From NCBI GenBank assembly GCA_022496805.1, contig CM040103.1:8760001-8824000 (forward strand): a stretch of 64,000 nt of DNA, given 5' to 3'. The position numbers and the translations under genes are program-made. Below, piece by piece: positions 1 to 10,564 of the stretch. The first letter of the stretch is position 1. Each line of letters opens with the position of its first letter. Under the pieces are notes generated by a model, which worked only from the letters and a program-made list of their open reading frames with translations, ran no database searches and was not told the origin of the DNA. Source of the DNA: Pohlia nutans (taxonomy: Eukaryota > Streptophyta > Bryopsida > Bryales > Mniaceae).

Positions 1-442
1 AAAAATGAAGTCAACAAAAATCGTAGACAAAAAACAAAAGAAAATGTTTAGCCGCTAGTAAAATTCAATGTTAGTTATTAATAGCCAAATTTTTAATAAT
101 TATTTTTGAAAGTGCCGACCTCCACTTTTGGAACTTTTATTAATTATTCGACACAAAAGTGCCGACCCTGCCCTCCTGGTACGGTATTCATGTACAATGG
201 TTGAAAATTTAATCATAGAAAGAAATCTTCTTCAACTCCTCTTCAACTCTTCTTTTGTTTTCAGTTAACTATAATATTAAACATCTTTAAACTCTTATTT
301 TCATTTTCCACTTCTTATTCTTTCATCATTGTTAAATTAGTGTTTTGCAAAGTGTTCATCTTTTCAGTAATGATCTGATGGTCTCCCTTCATCTTTCTCT
401 TCTTCAATTCACTATTCTATCATCTTCAAAAAAATCACAATA
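1..442. other. AT-rich intergenic sequence
   Basis: No convincing coding exon or element boundary is visible here. The segment is AT-rich with a few poly-pyrimidine runs and stops at the TTAA that opens the first element. Confidence 0.5.
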
Positions 443-446
443 TTAA

Positions 447-1939
447 CCCTTCGACGTTCCTGCGTCCAATATTTGGACGATGAACAATTCAAGTGGTTCG
501 ATTCTCATCCGAATTGAACAGTTTTCATCCACATAAATTTCTCTTGGTTCTTGTGCAAGTTTACTATCTATTGTACGGTTTGGATTTTTAAAATGGGTTA
601 TTATGATTTTTGAAAAAAATCACACAATTGGTTTATGTCAAGTTTCATTCTTAGTTCAAAAAGTGAGACCTAAAACATGATTTTTCAAAATAAGTAGAAT
701 CAAATAATGGAAACCATAACATCTCGTAGGGCATGATATTCCAATTTCATTACAATATTTTAATTTTAATTTTTTTTGTTTTTTAATCGAATTTCAAGAG
801 AAAACCTTGCAAAAATAATTAAAAATAATTAATAAAAAATATGATAAATCCAATCGCATAGATGTGATTTTCACGTTGACATTAACAACTTTGCTTTGTA
901 CAGTGGGGTACCAATCAAAATGTCGTTTTCGAAATCGCAGTGAGAAAAATTTCAAGACTGCCAACTTTGAAAGCCTCCCGAGAGCTCAAAAATTGGTATT
1001 TGACCACGAAAGTTTTACCAAAGAATCATCTTTAAGTTAATTATATTCATGCTAAATTTCAAGGCCAAAAAATTCACCGAAAAAAAGTTATTCAAAATCT
1101 ACCAACATTGGTAAATATCCACAGCTGCCAACTTTAACAGCCTCCCAAAGATTGAATTATTTGTTTTTTGCCATGAAATTCTTGGAAAAAAAACCTCTTT
1201 ATGTTAATAACATATGATAAAAATTTCAAGGCCAAAAGATCAATAAAAAAAAAGATATTAACAATCTACCAACATGTGTAGTTGTGGGAAATAATGGGGG
1301 AAACTTTGCTACATTCGTAGATTGTAAATATTTTTTTCTGTATAAATTTTTTGACCTTGAATTTTGTTATCATAAAGAGCATGTTGTGCCAAAAATTTCA
1401 TGGTAAATAGACAATTTCTCAACCGTTGGGAGGGTGTCAAAGTTGGTAGCAAAGTTTCCCCCATTGTTTCCCACAACTACACATGTTGGTAGATTGTTAA
1501 TATCTTTTTTTTTTATTGATCTTTTGGCCTTGAAATTTTTATCATATTTTATTAACATAAAGAGGTTTTTGTTCCAAGAATTTCATGGCAAAAAACAAAT
1601 AATTCAATCTTTGGGAGGCTGTTAAAGTTGGCAGCTGTGGATATTTACCAATGTTGGTAGATTTTGAATAACTTTTTTTTGGTGAATTTTTTGGCTTTGA
1701 AATTTGGCATACATATAATTAACTTAAAGATGATTCTTTGGTAAAACTTTCGTGGTAAAATACCAATTTTTGAGCTCTCGAGAGGCTTGCAAAGTTGGCC
1801 ATACTGAAATTTTTCTCACTGCGAATTCGAAAACGACATTTTGATCGGTACCCCACTGTACATCAACTCCATTTTGGGTATTCATCTAACATTTTATAAT
1901 GTTTCTTTGAAAATAGTGTTGAATTGGGACCTTAAAGGG
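447..1939. mobile_element. TTAA-flanked element containing a Tc1-like foldback
   Basis: TTAA at 443-446 and again at 1940-1943 brackets a 1493-bp segment. The left end starts CCCTTCGACGTTCC and the right end, reverse complemented, starts CCCTTTAAGGTCCC, so the inverted repeats are short and diverged. TTAA duplications with ends in CCC are the signature of piggyBac-type transposons; I see no transposase. Most of the interior is a second, palindromic element (901-1858). The call rests on the ends only and could be a chance pairing of two TTAA sites, although similar ends recur across the window. Confidence 0.5.
901..1858. mobile_element. Tc1/mariner-type foldback element, 958 bp
   Basis: The element starts CAGTGGGGTACC and ends with its complement GGTACCCCACTG. 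It is flanked by TA at 899-900 and 1859-1860, the target duplication of the Tc1/mariner superfamily. Almost the whole element is an inverted repeat: the left arm is about 901-1316 and the right arm about 1440-1858, with a central loop of roughly 120 bp. Arm similarity is high with scattered substitutions. There is no transposase, so it is a non-autonomous long-arm palindrome. A transcript would fold into a hairpin of more than 400 bp and could feed small-RNA production (inference). Confidence 0.85.
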
Positions 1940-1943
1940 TTAA

Positions 1944-2384
1944 ATACGCGTGGTAGAGACTTAAAATATTTTACAATCAAATTCGTTAAAAAATAATTCA
2001 AAACGACATGTACTGAAATTTTCAGAAATTATAATATAGTATAATAGAATAGTGTAGAAAATATTAATGAAAATAATCTAAATTCATAAAAAATTAAAGA
2101 TTTTTGCAAACAACCTACCCAACAACACTTTTCATCAAAAAAATCATCTTGTTCTATATCAATGTCCAAAATTTTTAACAACAAAAAGCTCAACGAGCTG
2201 TAATAAACAAAGCTTAGGGTCACAAGTCATCGAGAAATATTAAATATCATAAGACATGATTGAATTTGAAGAAAAAATAATTTCACTTAATGAATGAAAA
2301 ATAACTTGTATTGACCTTATGAATTTGAATCAAAGGCATAGTATGCATTTGAATTATTGTTCTGGAAAAATTTACATTCGTTCG
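1944..2384. other. AT-rich spacer
   Basis: Nothing recognisable; no splice-bounded open frame and no clear repeat ends. Confidence 0.5.
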
Positions 2385-2388
2385 TTAA

Positions 2389-2885
2389 CCCCTAAACGTA
2401 CCAATCCTTTGAACAGAAGGAGACGCTAACCTCAAAAATAAATATTGGCATGACTCAAATGTACATTAGGTGTACATGAGAGGACCGTTGCATGCATGAA
2501 ATCTACCCAACAAATTTGACATACTTGCATTTGGAGGCCTCTCCAATATTATCAACATCTCCCCATCACAAGAGATTTACTCGAATTGGTAGAGAATTTA
2601 ACAAGCTTGCAAAAGTGGCTTGCATCAAAAAAGTTGAACCAGAGTATTTCGGTGCCATTTTGACACCAAAAGTTGCATACAAGTCACTTTAGCGTCATTT
2701 TATCCATACTAGGTTGGTATGGAGGTTGGCACCAAATTATCTTAATTGCATTTCAATGCATCATCATGGCACCATGTTCACATGCCTTGAAGTTCTTGAT
2801 GTGAATGAAAGTCATCCGAGATTGTATGAGGAAGTTACAAAGCTTTGAATCCGTTTGTAACCCAATTTCAAGCATTTAGGAGGTA
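2389..2885. mobile_element. TTAA family A relic
   Basis: TTAA (2385-2388) is followed by CCCCTAAACGTACCAATC, the right-hand end of the roughly 300-bp family also seen intact at 21099-21399 and 28776-29072. Internal sequence, such as the stretch around the lower-case motif ctacccaacaaatttg, matches those copies. The far end near 2885 has decayed (catttaggagg in place of a full end). The middle carries about 190 bp that the intact copies lack. Confidence 0.6.
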
Positions 2886-3284
2886 TTTCATCAAATTATG
2901 CATTATGACAACTCAATGTTATGACACTTTTCCCGATTTCACAGTGTGGGTTTACGGAGAGAATAGTATCAAGGAAATCTTGGACAATGGACAAAAGCTT
3001 GCTCCGGCTTTTACTGTTTCATCTTTATTTGTACAAGTTCGTAGTTATAGTAGTGTGATAAGAGTTCTGTTTTGAGTGTCATAGTCACTTCCCGTGAACT
3101 TTGAATGGTATCAGCCAGTGGTTTTTTTGGCCAAATATTGCCAGGTTCCAGCTAGATTTAAAAATGTAAATGTTCAGCCAGACTTTTAATTGTGGCTATA
3201 CAGCAGTAATAGTCTACCACCTTCAATGCAAGGTTTCCTCTTCTGAAAAAAAAGACATTAGGGAACAAAGTTAAAGAGTGTTAG

Positions 3285-3652
3285 GGTTGGATAACCTATT
3301 ACCACCACCTCCCTCAATTACAACTTGTAGATTTTTCTTGGGACCACCAGAGTTGAGACTCAATTGAGGTAGACCAATGGCATGCCAAGCATTGTGAAGA
3401 AATAGTCGGTGGTTTTGGGTATCATGATGAGTGAAAGTTAGTAACACATGATGTGGACATGGGGAAATTTTATAAGTTTGATTTGAGTAAAAGGTTACTT
3501 TTCACTTTGGAATTTTGTACTAAATAGACAAATGCGAATTAGATGTTGCAAATTTTTGCAATCCTCATCAAAACCTACTACGAATGCGGTCATATTTTTT
3601 TTCGAATTTAGCACTGCCAAAGGCCAGATTGCTTGTAATAGGTTATCTAACC
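3285..3652. mobile_element. MITE with GGATAACCTATTACC inverted ends
   Basis: The left end GGTTGGATAACCTATTACC and the right end GTAATAGGTTATCTAACC form terminal inverted repeats. A second copy, in the opposite orientation, lies at 16816-17214. The two are similar along most of their length, for example around the shared stretch gacaaatgcgaattagatg. No open frame spans it. The superfamily is not certain because no target duplication can be read cleanly. Confidence 0.7.
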
Positions 3653-4029
3653 TTCTGTACTAACAGAATCCACAGGCTAGTTGCTAACAAACATGAAGCA
3701 TCATAGAGATTCCCATCGAATATGTCATCACATGCCCCGTAGGAGCTTGTAAGATGTCCCTATTCTTTTTTTCATCATCTGCTTCAGAACAACACACTAA
3801 CTTACTCCAATGCTTTAGAACACAATGTCAACAGCCTACAACACCATGAACTGAATTTGCAGTACTCAAATCACGGCACAGCGAGGGCGGCATAGGAAGA
3901 AAACGTTTCCTAGGCGTCGTCCTCCTTGCGCTTTCGCTTCTGGGAACGGATCCTTTGGCACGGCCTTAACCAAGGATCAGATAGAGAAGCCAGAAAACCC
4001 TAAACCCTCGCAAGAAAACCAACGGAGAT

Positions 4030-4212
4030 CCCTGGTACACGAAATCTAGTGATACTGTAGAGCTGTAACAACCTATAGAGCTAAAACGATAGAAACAGAC
4101 TCTCTGAACACTAGGTCACTAGAACATCGGCAAGTCTGCAAAGAGAGAAGGAGTGGATGGCCTGTGAATGACTTAAATGAAGAAGAAGCTTGAGTTAGGG
4201 TTAGGGTTCGGA
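4030..4212. repeat. Direct repeat, first copy
   Basis: This segment (gatccctggtacacg... to cttgagttagggttaggg) is repeated in the same orientation at about 4840-4876 plus 5899-6030, where the second copy is split by the hAT insertion. Both copies look like duplicated gene-flank or promoter sequence, but I cannot name the source. Confidence 0.65.
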
Positions 4213-4876
4213 AATCTAAAAGGAAGGTATGTATCAATACACCAGCTTCACCGTCCTTGCCAATTCCCGCATGATGGCAGTGTCAGGGGAAAAGGGAGCT
4301 GAAGATGCACCCTTTCCGGAAATCGTAGCAGATTCCAGCGGCCCAAGATCCTATCGAGCATGTTGAGCCGCAAGAATCTGCTACGCTCCAGAAAATGGGG
4401 GATCTGAAGCGGTCAGCTTTCCCAAATGCCCACAGAACACGTCATAATACCATCGCAACACAATGCTGAACATAGTGGTGTTGAAACAGCAGAATCGAAG
4501 CAGAATCTCATAACCTAAAAATTGAAAAGACAAAAAAAACAAGCAGGCTAGACCTACAACCGATTTAAAAAGCCTTCACCAAGACCTATCTCCATCAAAC
4601 TCTGGTGCAGGTGACGTGTATGAATTGCCACAGTGCAGAACAAAAATCAACATTTGGCACCGGTGCTGCGCAGAACTTATATACAACTTACAACTTAAAC
4701 CTAAACCCTAAAACCGCAATCAGAAGTTACAAACTAGCAGCATTGCAACGGAAACGATGAATTAGGTTTGGCCTCGACGAGTCACCACCGTTGGATCAGG
4801 ATGATCGGTGGGATACAATCGCAGCCAGCAAACCCTAAGAGATCCCTGGTACACGAGATCCAGTGATACTGTAGAG

Positions 4877-5898
4877 CAGTGGTGATTTTTCACAAGGTCC
4901 CTAACAGGTCCAGGGACATGTTCAGAAAAAAAAAACATTTCCAGTGGACGGGTTCTAAAAAAAATGAACCGGTTTTTGGACGGGTTAAATTCACTTTGGA
5001 CGGGTTCTAAAAATATATATATTTTTAGTGTAAAATTTCCCAAAAAAATAAATGGTGCAAATATCAATTACATTATGTCATATATGACATTTGAATGTAA
5101 GCATAATAGAGTCAAACCACTAATACCTAATCAAAATACCAATCTTCAAGAGCTCGATTCACCTGCATACAGTGATTCATCAACTACAATATTTAGAACC
5201 TTTGTAACACAATGTCAAAGATTATAATTGAAGGTACACTTATAAATTGAATAATTAATATTTTATATAAGCATGTTCAAAATTTTATTAAAAAAAAAGA
5301 ACTTACCCTTCAAACAAGTGGATGAATTCTCTTATCCTTCATGTTTCTCCAAACAAGCATCACTGCATTCCAATTGATGTTTTCAACTGGAATATTTGCA
5401 CATGAAATGCGCATCAAAGCATCTAAAGTCTCCAACTTCAAGCTAGTACGTAGATGACTTTTGATGAGGTCTTGTTTAGAAAAACCCCTCTCACATATTG
5501 CAGTGCTCACACGAATCACCATAACTCTCCTCCACAAGTTACTCAAACCAGGCCAATTGATAGACCACTCTGGAGTGGTACCTACAAACTCCCAAGCTTC
5601 AAATATAGACTTGTTTGGGATCATTTCCCTCATGGTTTCCACCATCTCCAAGCACTCACCTCGACACCGATCTTGCTCTTCTTTTTTTATTTTTTTAAAT
5701 TTTTTATTTTCTAAACATTACGGGACGGGTATTTTCAATTTGCAACCGGTTTTGGGACGGGTTGTTTTTTTTTCAACCTTTCCATGGACGGGTTGATTTT
5801 AAAATCACCGGTTTTGGGACGGGTTGCAAATTTTTTTGCCTTTCAATTCAAGGTTTTTGGACGTGGACGGGCTAGAACTTTGTGAAAAATCAGCCCTG
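4877..5898 (-). mobile_element. hAT transposon deletion derivative, 1022 bp
   Basis: An identical 8-bp duplication CTGTAGAG lies at 4869-4876 and 5899-5906. The ends are CAGTGGTGATTTTTCACAAGG on the left (first 20 bases used) and, reverse complemented, CAGGGCTGATTTTTCACAAA on the right. Eight-base duplications and CAG ends are typical of hAT elements. Subterminal GGACGGG(T) motifs occur three times near the left end and five times near the right end, all in the same orientation. The inside keeps only the 3' part of the transposase gene on the minus strand. Confidence 0.9.
5310..5651 (-). pseudogene. hAT transposase C-terminal dimerisation fragment
   Basis: The 113-residue frame contains the conserved signature of the hAT C-terminal dimerisation region: STAICERGFSKQDLIKSHLR followed by a leucine-rich LETLDALMRIS. 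In this family a tryptophan-containing NLWRR stretch precedes the STA.CERGFS motif, and here it does. The RNase-H-like catalytic part and the N-terminal zinc finger are missing, so the fragment cannot encode a working transposase. It lies within the 1022-bp element whose ends are intact, which fits an internally deleted copy that could be mobilised only by another element's transposase. Confidence 0.85.
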
Positions 5899-6039
5899 CT
5901 GTAGAGCTGTTACAATCTATAGAGCTATAACAATAGCAACAGCACCAGGTCACTAGAACATCGGCAAGAGATGAAGAGCGGCACACTTGTGTATGAGTTA
6001 TATGAAGGAGAAGCTTGAGTTAGGGTTAGGGTTCAGAAG

Positions 6040-6250
6040 AGTCGAGAGAGACGCCGCGTTACTCAGGCGCGGAAAGGAAGAGTGGCTCAGTCGCCGGCAT
6101 ATTGAATCCGGTCCCTCCGATCTCAAGCTCGCATCCAACGGCGGTGAAAATCCTAGCCGGCGGGTGAAAGGCCGCAGACAAGCAGGTAGGCTGCGGGCGG
6201 GTAGCTTCAAATTCCGTGAGAATCCCAAAGGAGGGGAGGGCGAACCAATC
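6040..6250 (+). repeat. GC-rich dispersed segment, inverted partner at 15245-15465
   Basis: About 210 bp, much richer in GC than the surroundings, is present again at 15245-15465 in inverted orientation with only a few differences (for example around gccggcatattgaatccgg). Short open frames cross it on both strands, but none looks like a known protein. It may be a captured gene fragment or the remains of an element's terminal region. Confidence 0.7.
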
Positions 6251-6462
6251 CCCACACTGGGACCTATCATTTTTATGGTTTTCTCATTTTGGGGGTCTGG
6301 GTGATTTTTTTGAAAATTTTAATTCTATATTTGAGGTCTGTGACCCCAAGTTAGTCTAGGACAACCCACCATGTTCAAAAATAGGGGCAAGCTTTTGTTT
6401 TTGTTTTTTATCTTTGGTCCCAATGTGGAGGTTGGTTCTCCCAATTCGCAAAGGAGGGGGGT

Positions 6463-7966
6463 AGTTATACGTGTTGAGATGAAGGGTGCGGACTTGTTGA
6501 TTAACCCTTCGACATGCAGTTTTTCTCATGTTCTTTGGATTGTTTACACAACTTTTGTTTTATTCTCTTCCAAAAAAAGTGTACATTAGAATGTACACCA
6601 AATGGAAGATAAACACATAATTTATTGTTTCAATTGATCAAATTAGATTTTTTTTCATTGCCATAAAATAGGTCATCAAAAAGTTTTCTTCATACCATTT
6701 TTTGGTTCTTCCTCAATTGTACATATTATAACACATCTATGTTATGCTCAATGTGATTTAATATGTGCCTTCCATATGTTTGATGAAGTTTGGTTCAAGT
6801 GACAAAATGTAGGGCATCATCTCTTCAAATTGTTCGTACAAGTCAAACTTCCAAAGAATAACTTTGGATCTCTTTTTAATGTATAAATTGTAATTTTCAC
6901 TTTTAGATTTTGAGGTTTAACATGATTGGCTAAAGTTGGTTTATCTATTTGTAAACTTCAAAAAAGCAAAGGAAATGATGGAGGGAACATCACTACTTTC
7001 TCCAAATTCGGTAGACTTTATAACATTGAGACAATGATTCACTTTAAAACGTTCTTCCTTGTAGAGTTTAACTTGAATTGACACAATTCAAATTGCCTTG
7101 GAAAGTAGGCTTGATGTAATATTTTTGTATTTTTGTATTTTTTCAAAAACCTATTTTTTTTTTGTTTATGTGCAACCCATTGGAAACGGACAACGACCAG
7201 AAAATGATCGTTTAAGCATTTAGAGGTTAAAAGGCATGACTGAAAAGTTGAAATTGGAGACTCAACAAACTCCACTTTTCCTTTTATATATATATGACAT
7301 ACTCAACCTTTAAAAGACCAATGATTTATGGTTTTAAAATGACAAACTGATCATATTGTGAAAGTAGTAGAATCCAGATGAAACCAAATTTTATATCATT
7401 CACCGAAATCATTGAATAACATTATAAATGTAAGTAAAGGAGAGTAGTTGTGTTTCAATGGCCCTTTCTCTGGTGGGCACTGGGTCATTAACATTACTAA
7501 CAGACACTTTATTCACGTCCGCCTTGGAAAAGCCAAAGTTTCTATTTGTCTATCTATCTCTTGGAAGTTTTGACTTGTACAAACAATTTGAAGAGATGAT
7601 GCCCTACATTTTGTCACTTGAACCAAACTTCATCAAACATATGGAAGGCACATATTAAATCACATTGAGCATAACATAGATGTGTTATAATATGTACAAT
7701 TGAGGAAGAACCAAAAAATGGTATGAAGAAAACTTTTTGATGACCTATTTTATGGCAATGAAAAAAAAATCTAATTTGATCAATTGAAACAATAAATTAT
7801 GTGTTTATCTTCCATTTGGTGTACATTCTAGTGTACAATTTTTTTTGGAAGAGAATAAAACAAAAGTTGTGTAAATGATCCAAAGAACATGAAAAAAACT
7901 GCATGTCGAAGGGTTAATCAACAAGTCCGCACCCTTCATCTCAGCACGTGTAACCACCCTCGGCCC
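6463..7966. mobile_element. Long inverted-repeat element with TTAA sites (core 6505-7913)
   Basis: The left arm runs about 6463-6858 and the right arm about 7559-7966; they are close to perfect inverted copies. Inside the arms, TTAA at 6501-6504 and 7914-7917 abuts the ends CCCTTCGACATGC and its complement, a piggyBac-like arrangement with a 1409-bp core. The inverted similarity continues about 40 bp outside both TTAA sites (gatgaagggtgcggacttg on the left). So either the true element is larger, or the TTAA element sits inside an older palindrome. No transposase is visible; the loop holds AT-rich DNA and a SINE-like copy. Confidence 0.75.
7436..7556 (+). repeat. SINE-like repeat copy
   Basis: Matches the 146-bp element at 22493-22638 through tcaatggccctttctc, gtgggcactg and the cactttattcacg block, and ends in a (tcta)-type simple tail directly at the start of the right arm of the palindrome. 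No clear target duplication. Confidence 0.6.
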
Positions 7967-10377
7967 TTGGCTAGGGGTGGATTGACCCCCTCGCTCATCC
8001 CCTCCTGGGATGGAAAGAGATGGGATGAACCATCGTCATCCCGACCTAGAATGGTTGAGTTAACTAACCCTTAACCTGGGTTAGGGTTTAGTGGCCCACT
8101 GTCCTCGTCCGTCTTCGCTCCACACCTCCATTTCTCTTTTTCTCTGCTCATATTGCGCTGTTGCACCGCTTCGAAGCTCCGTTGCTCCGCTCATGTTCCA
8201 AGCTCTCCTCATCCGTTTTGTTGCTTCGCTCCTACGAGCTTTCTTTTGCTTCTACAAACTCTTTCGCTCCTGCTCCGCTTCGGCACGTCCCATGCTCCGT
8301 TCGTCCGCTCATATAAGCTTCTTGAGGATATCACTTGGAACACCTTACAGGTATGGCTTATCAATCTTCAAGAAGAGTTTTTTATTAGATGTATTATGCA
8401 GGAAGAACGAAAGTTGGATAGGGTATAACATTCTTACTCAGGCACCTTCCTAACGTACCTTGAAATAAACTTGAATGGACATACGCTTTCTTTATTTCAC
8501 ACCCAAAATATCTTTTAAACTCCATTTGAAGTATAAGTATAGATAAGTATAGATCCCTTAAAGGTTGAGGTCTCGCATTTAAAAACCCCATTTGGTGCGA
8601 CATAGTAGAAGTTATGAGCAATATTCTCCCAAAGGACAATACAAGCCCGTGGGGCTTGCATTGTCCTGTAAGGGTTAATTGGTATGAAAAGGAATTTTTG
8701 ACACCTTATTAAACTCAATTTAAATAAGTGAGAGCTCTCGGAACCGCTGAACTATTTTCTTCATGGAATTAGTCATAACGATGAAGTGTTGTACTGACAT
8801 TGTTTTAAGTTACAGGATTGTGCATTACTAGTTACTTCTAGGGTTTTTGTTCCACATGCTTTGCTCCGTATGTCTTTAACTATCATTGTTGAGATGCTTT
8901 TCATTTGTGAGACTAATATGTGGTCTTTTCAGCTTTGCGTGTTTGTAGTAGCTGAGTATTGGAATCCTGAAGAGGGGGGATTTAATCAAGTACAAGTTAT
9001 CTCATTATAATTCTTCTACTCTATTTTCAATAGTAGTTGTCTATATTATTATGCTACTTCTGTACATTGTTGTCAGCTCAAGTTTGCCCATGTTTTTAAG
9101 TCCTAGCATATCCTAAGTTTCTTTTTCAACATGTAGATTATTTTGTAGGATACAATTATCAAGAAGAAATAAAAACCCCAAAGATCAATCAAGAAGTCAT
9201 AACCAAGCTCCTAAGAAAAGAAAATACACTGATATATGGCACACACACCCCCTTTCAACTAAGCTTGAAAATCTTCTAGTAAGTCATTCTTGTCGCGTGC
9301 ACAATGTAACTGAATGCTTTGATTGTTGATACAACTAGCTTTTAGTCACGTTTCATTGAATTACTAACATTGTTTGTTGTGTTGTTGTGCAAGGTAAAGT
9401 CTTACAGGGCTGTGAGTTGTTGTTGATAAAGAGCGATTTGCGACATTAATTGTGCCTGCAAATACCTTGAAGGTAAGAGAGTTGTCATCTTTTATTTATT
9501 TCTCATGTTCATTGATTGAAGTTTCTCTTTCACAAGTCCATTTATATGTTGTGATGTTGGATGGACTTGTGAAAGAGAAATTGTATATGTAAGTCCATGT
9601 ATACGTCCATGTAAATGTTGTGGTGTTGAATGGTGTTAATTGTGATTCAGGTTTTGGATCTTGGGTGAGGATTGAAGTGGCTTCTATGATCAACTTTTGT
9701 ATGAAGAGTTGGGTTTTGAGTTGAATTGCACGTATGATAAGTTTGGGTAACGTTGTGGGATAGGTCAGCAAGCAATCTTTAGATGAGTTTAGGTCTTAGG
9801 ATATGTTAGAAAGCATTTCATAAAGAAGGAAGTGTCAAGAAAAAGATGGCAGTTGAAATGATCAAAGAACTTCTCAACTAGCTCTTTGACATGTTTTCAC
9901 CTTCAATCTTGAGGAAGAAGATGAAGATGAAGATTATTGTACATTCTTAGTGAGTAGTTTAGGATTTAGAAGAAGTGTTGAGTGAATGAAGCCTCGACAC
10001 ATATAGAGTCCTCTCCTACGGAGCCCTTACACTTTAGGTTTAGTGTTTATAAGGATGCGATTCTGCAATATTAGCATTGCTATTGCAGCTTTTATTTCAA
10101 AGATAATTTGTATCTAAAATGTAGCAAACATTTCTTTTTTATAAGAGATTTATTGACAATGTTCAGTTCTTTTTTTTGTTTTTCATTTGTTCGTCGATAT
10201 ACGTTGACTACCTATGAATACTTCATTGCGCCAATGATGCAACAAATTAAAGCATTGTTATTATTTCTTGAATGCTTGAGTGAATTGTTGGCCATTGAGT
10301 AGCTTGTAATTTATGTTTCTCTAATCATCAAAGACAAGTAAAGAAAACAAAGGATATTTCGACAAGTTCGTCCCTCA
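7967..10377. other. Intergenic region with exon-like fragments
   Basis: From 8090 to 8350 there is a TCC/CTT-rich leader-like segment. Possible exon-like open stretches follow at about 8303-8350, 8932-8988 and 9151-9270; the last ends in GTAAGT and encodes a basic peptide including NQAPKKRKYTDIW. Phases between these do not join cleanly, so I do not call a gene. This could be a decayed gene or chance. The rest holds no element with readable ends. Confidence 0.25.
8634..8666. other. Short near-perfect hairpin
   Basis: GGACAATACAAGCCC, loop GTG, then GGGCTTGCATTGTCC: a 15-bp stem with one mismatch. It lies 8 bp before a TTAA preceded by AAGGG, so it may be the subterminal part of a decayed TTAA element. 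Confidence 0.5.
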
Positions 10378-10564
10378 GGGGGTTCACTGGCGAAAATTTT
10401 AGAAACGTGCAATAAAAAATAGGGTCCAATATATTCATTGTAGATAAATTTTGTAAAAAATGTACATGTAAAATAGGGGATTTTTAAAAAGTGAAACATG
10501 TTTACATGTAAAATACCATCACGTATAATATTCTCAGGCTTTTTACATGTAAAATACCATCACC

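Noticed and set aside
8091..8453. 120-codon frame as a protein-coding gene
   Set aside because: CT-rich leader-like composition with no family motif, and an overlapping frame of similar openness.
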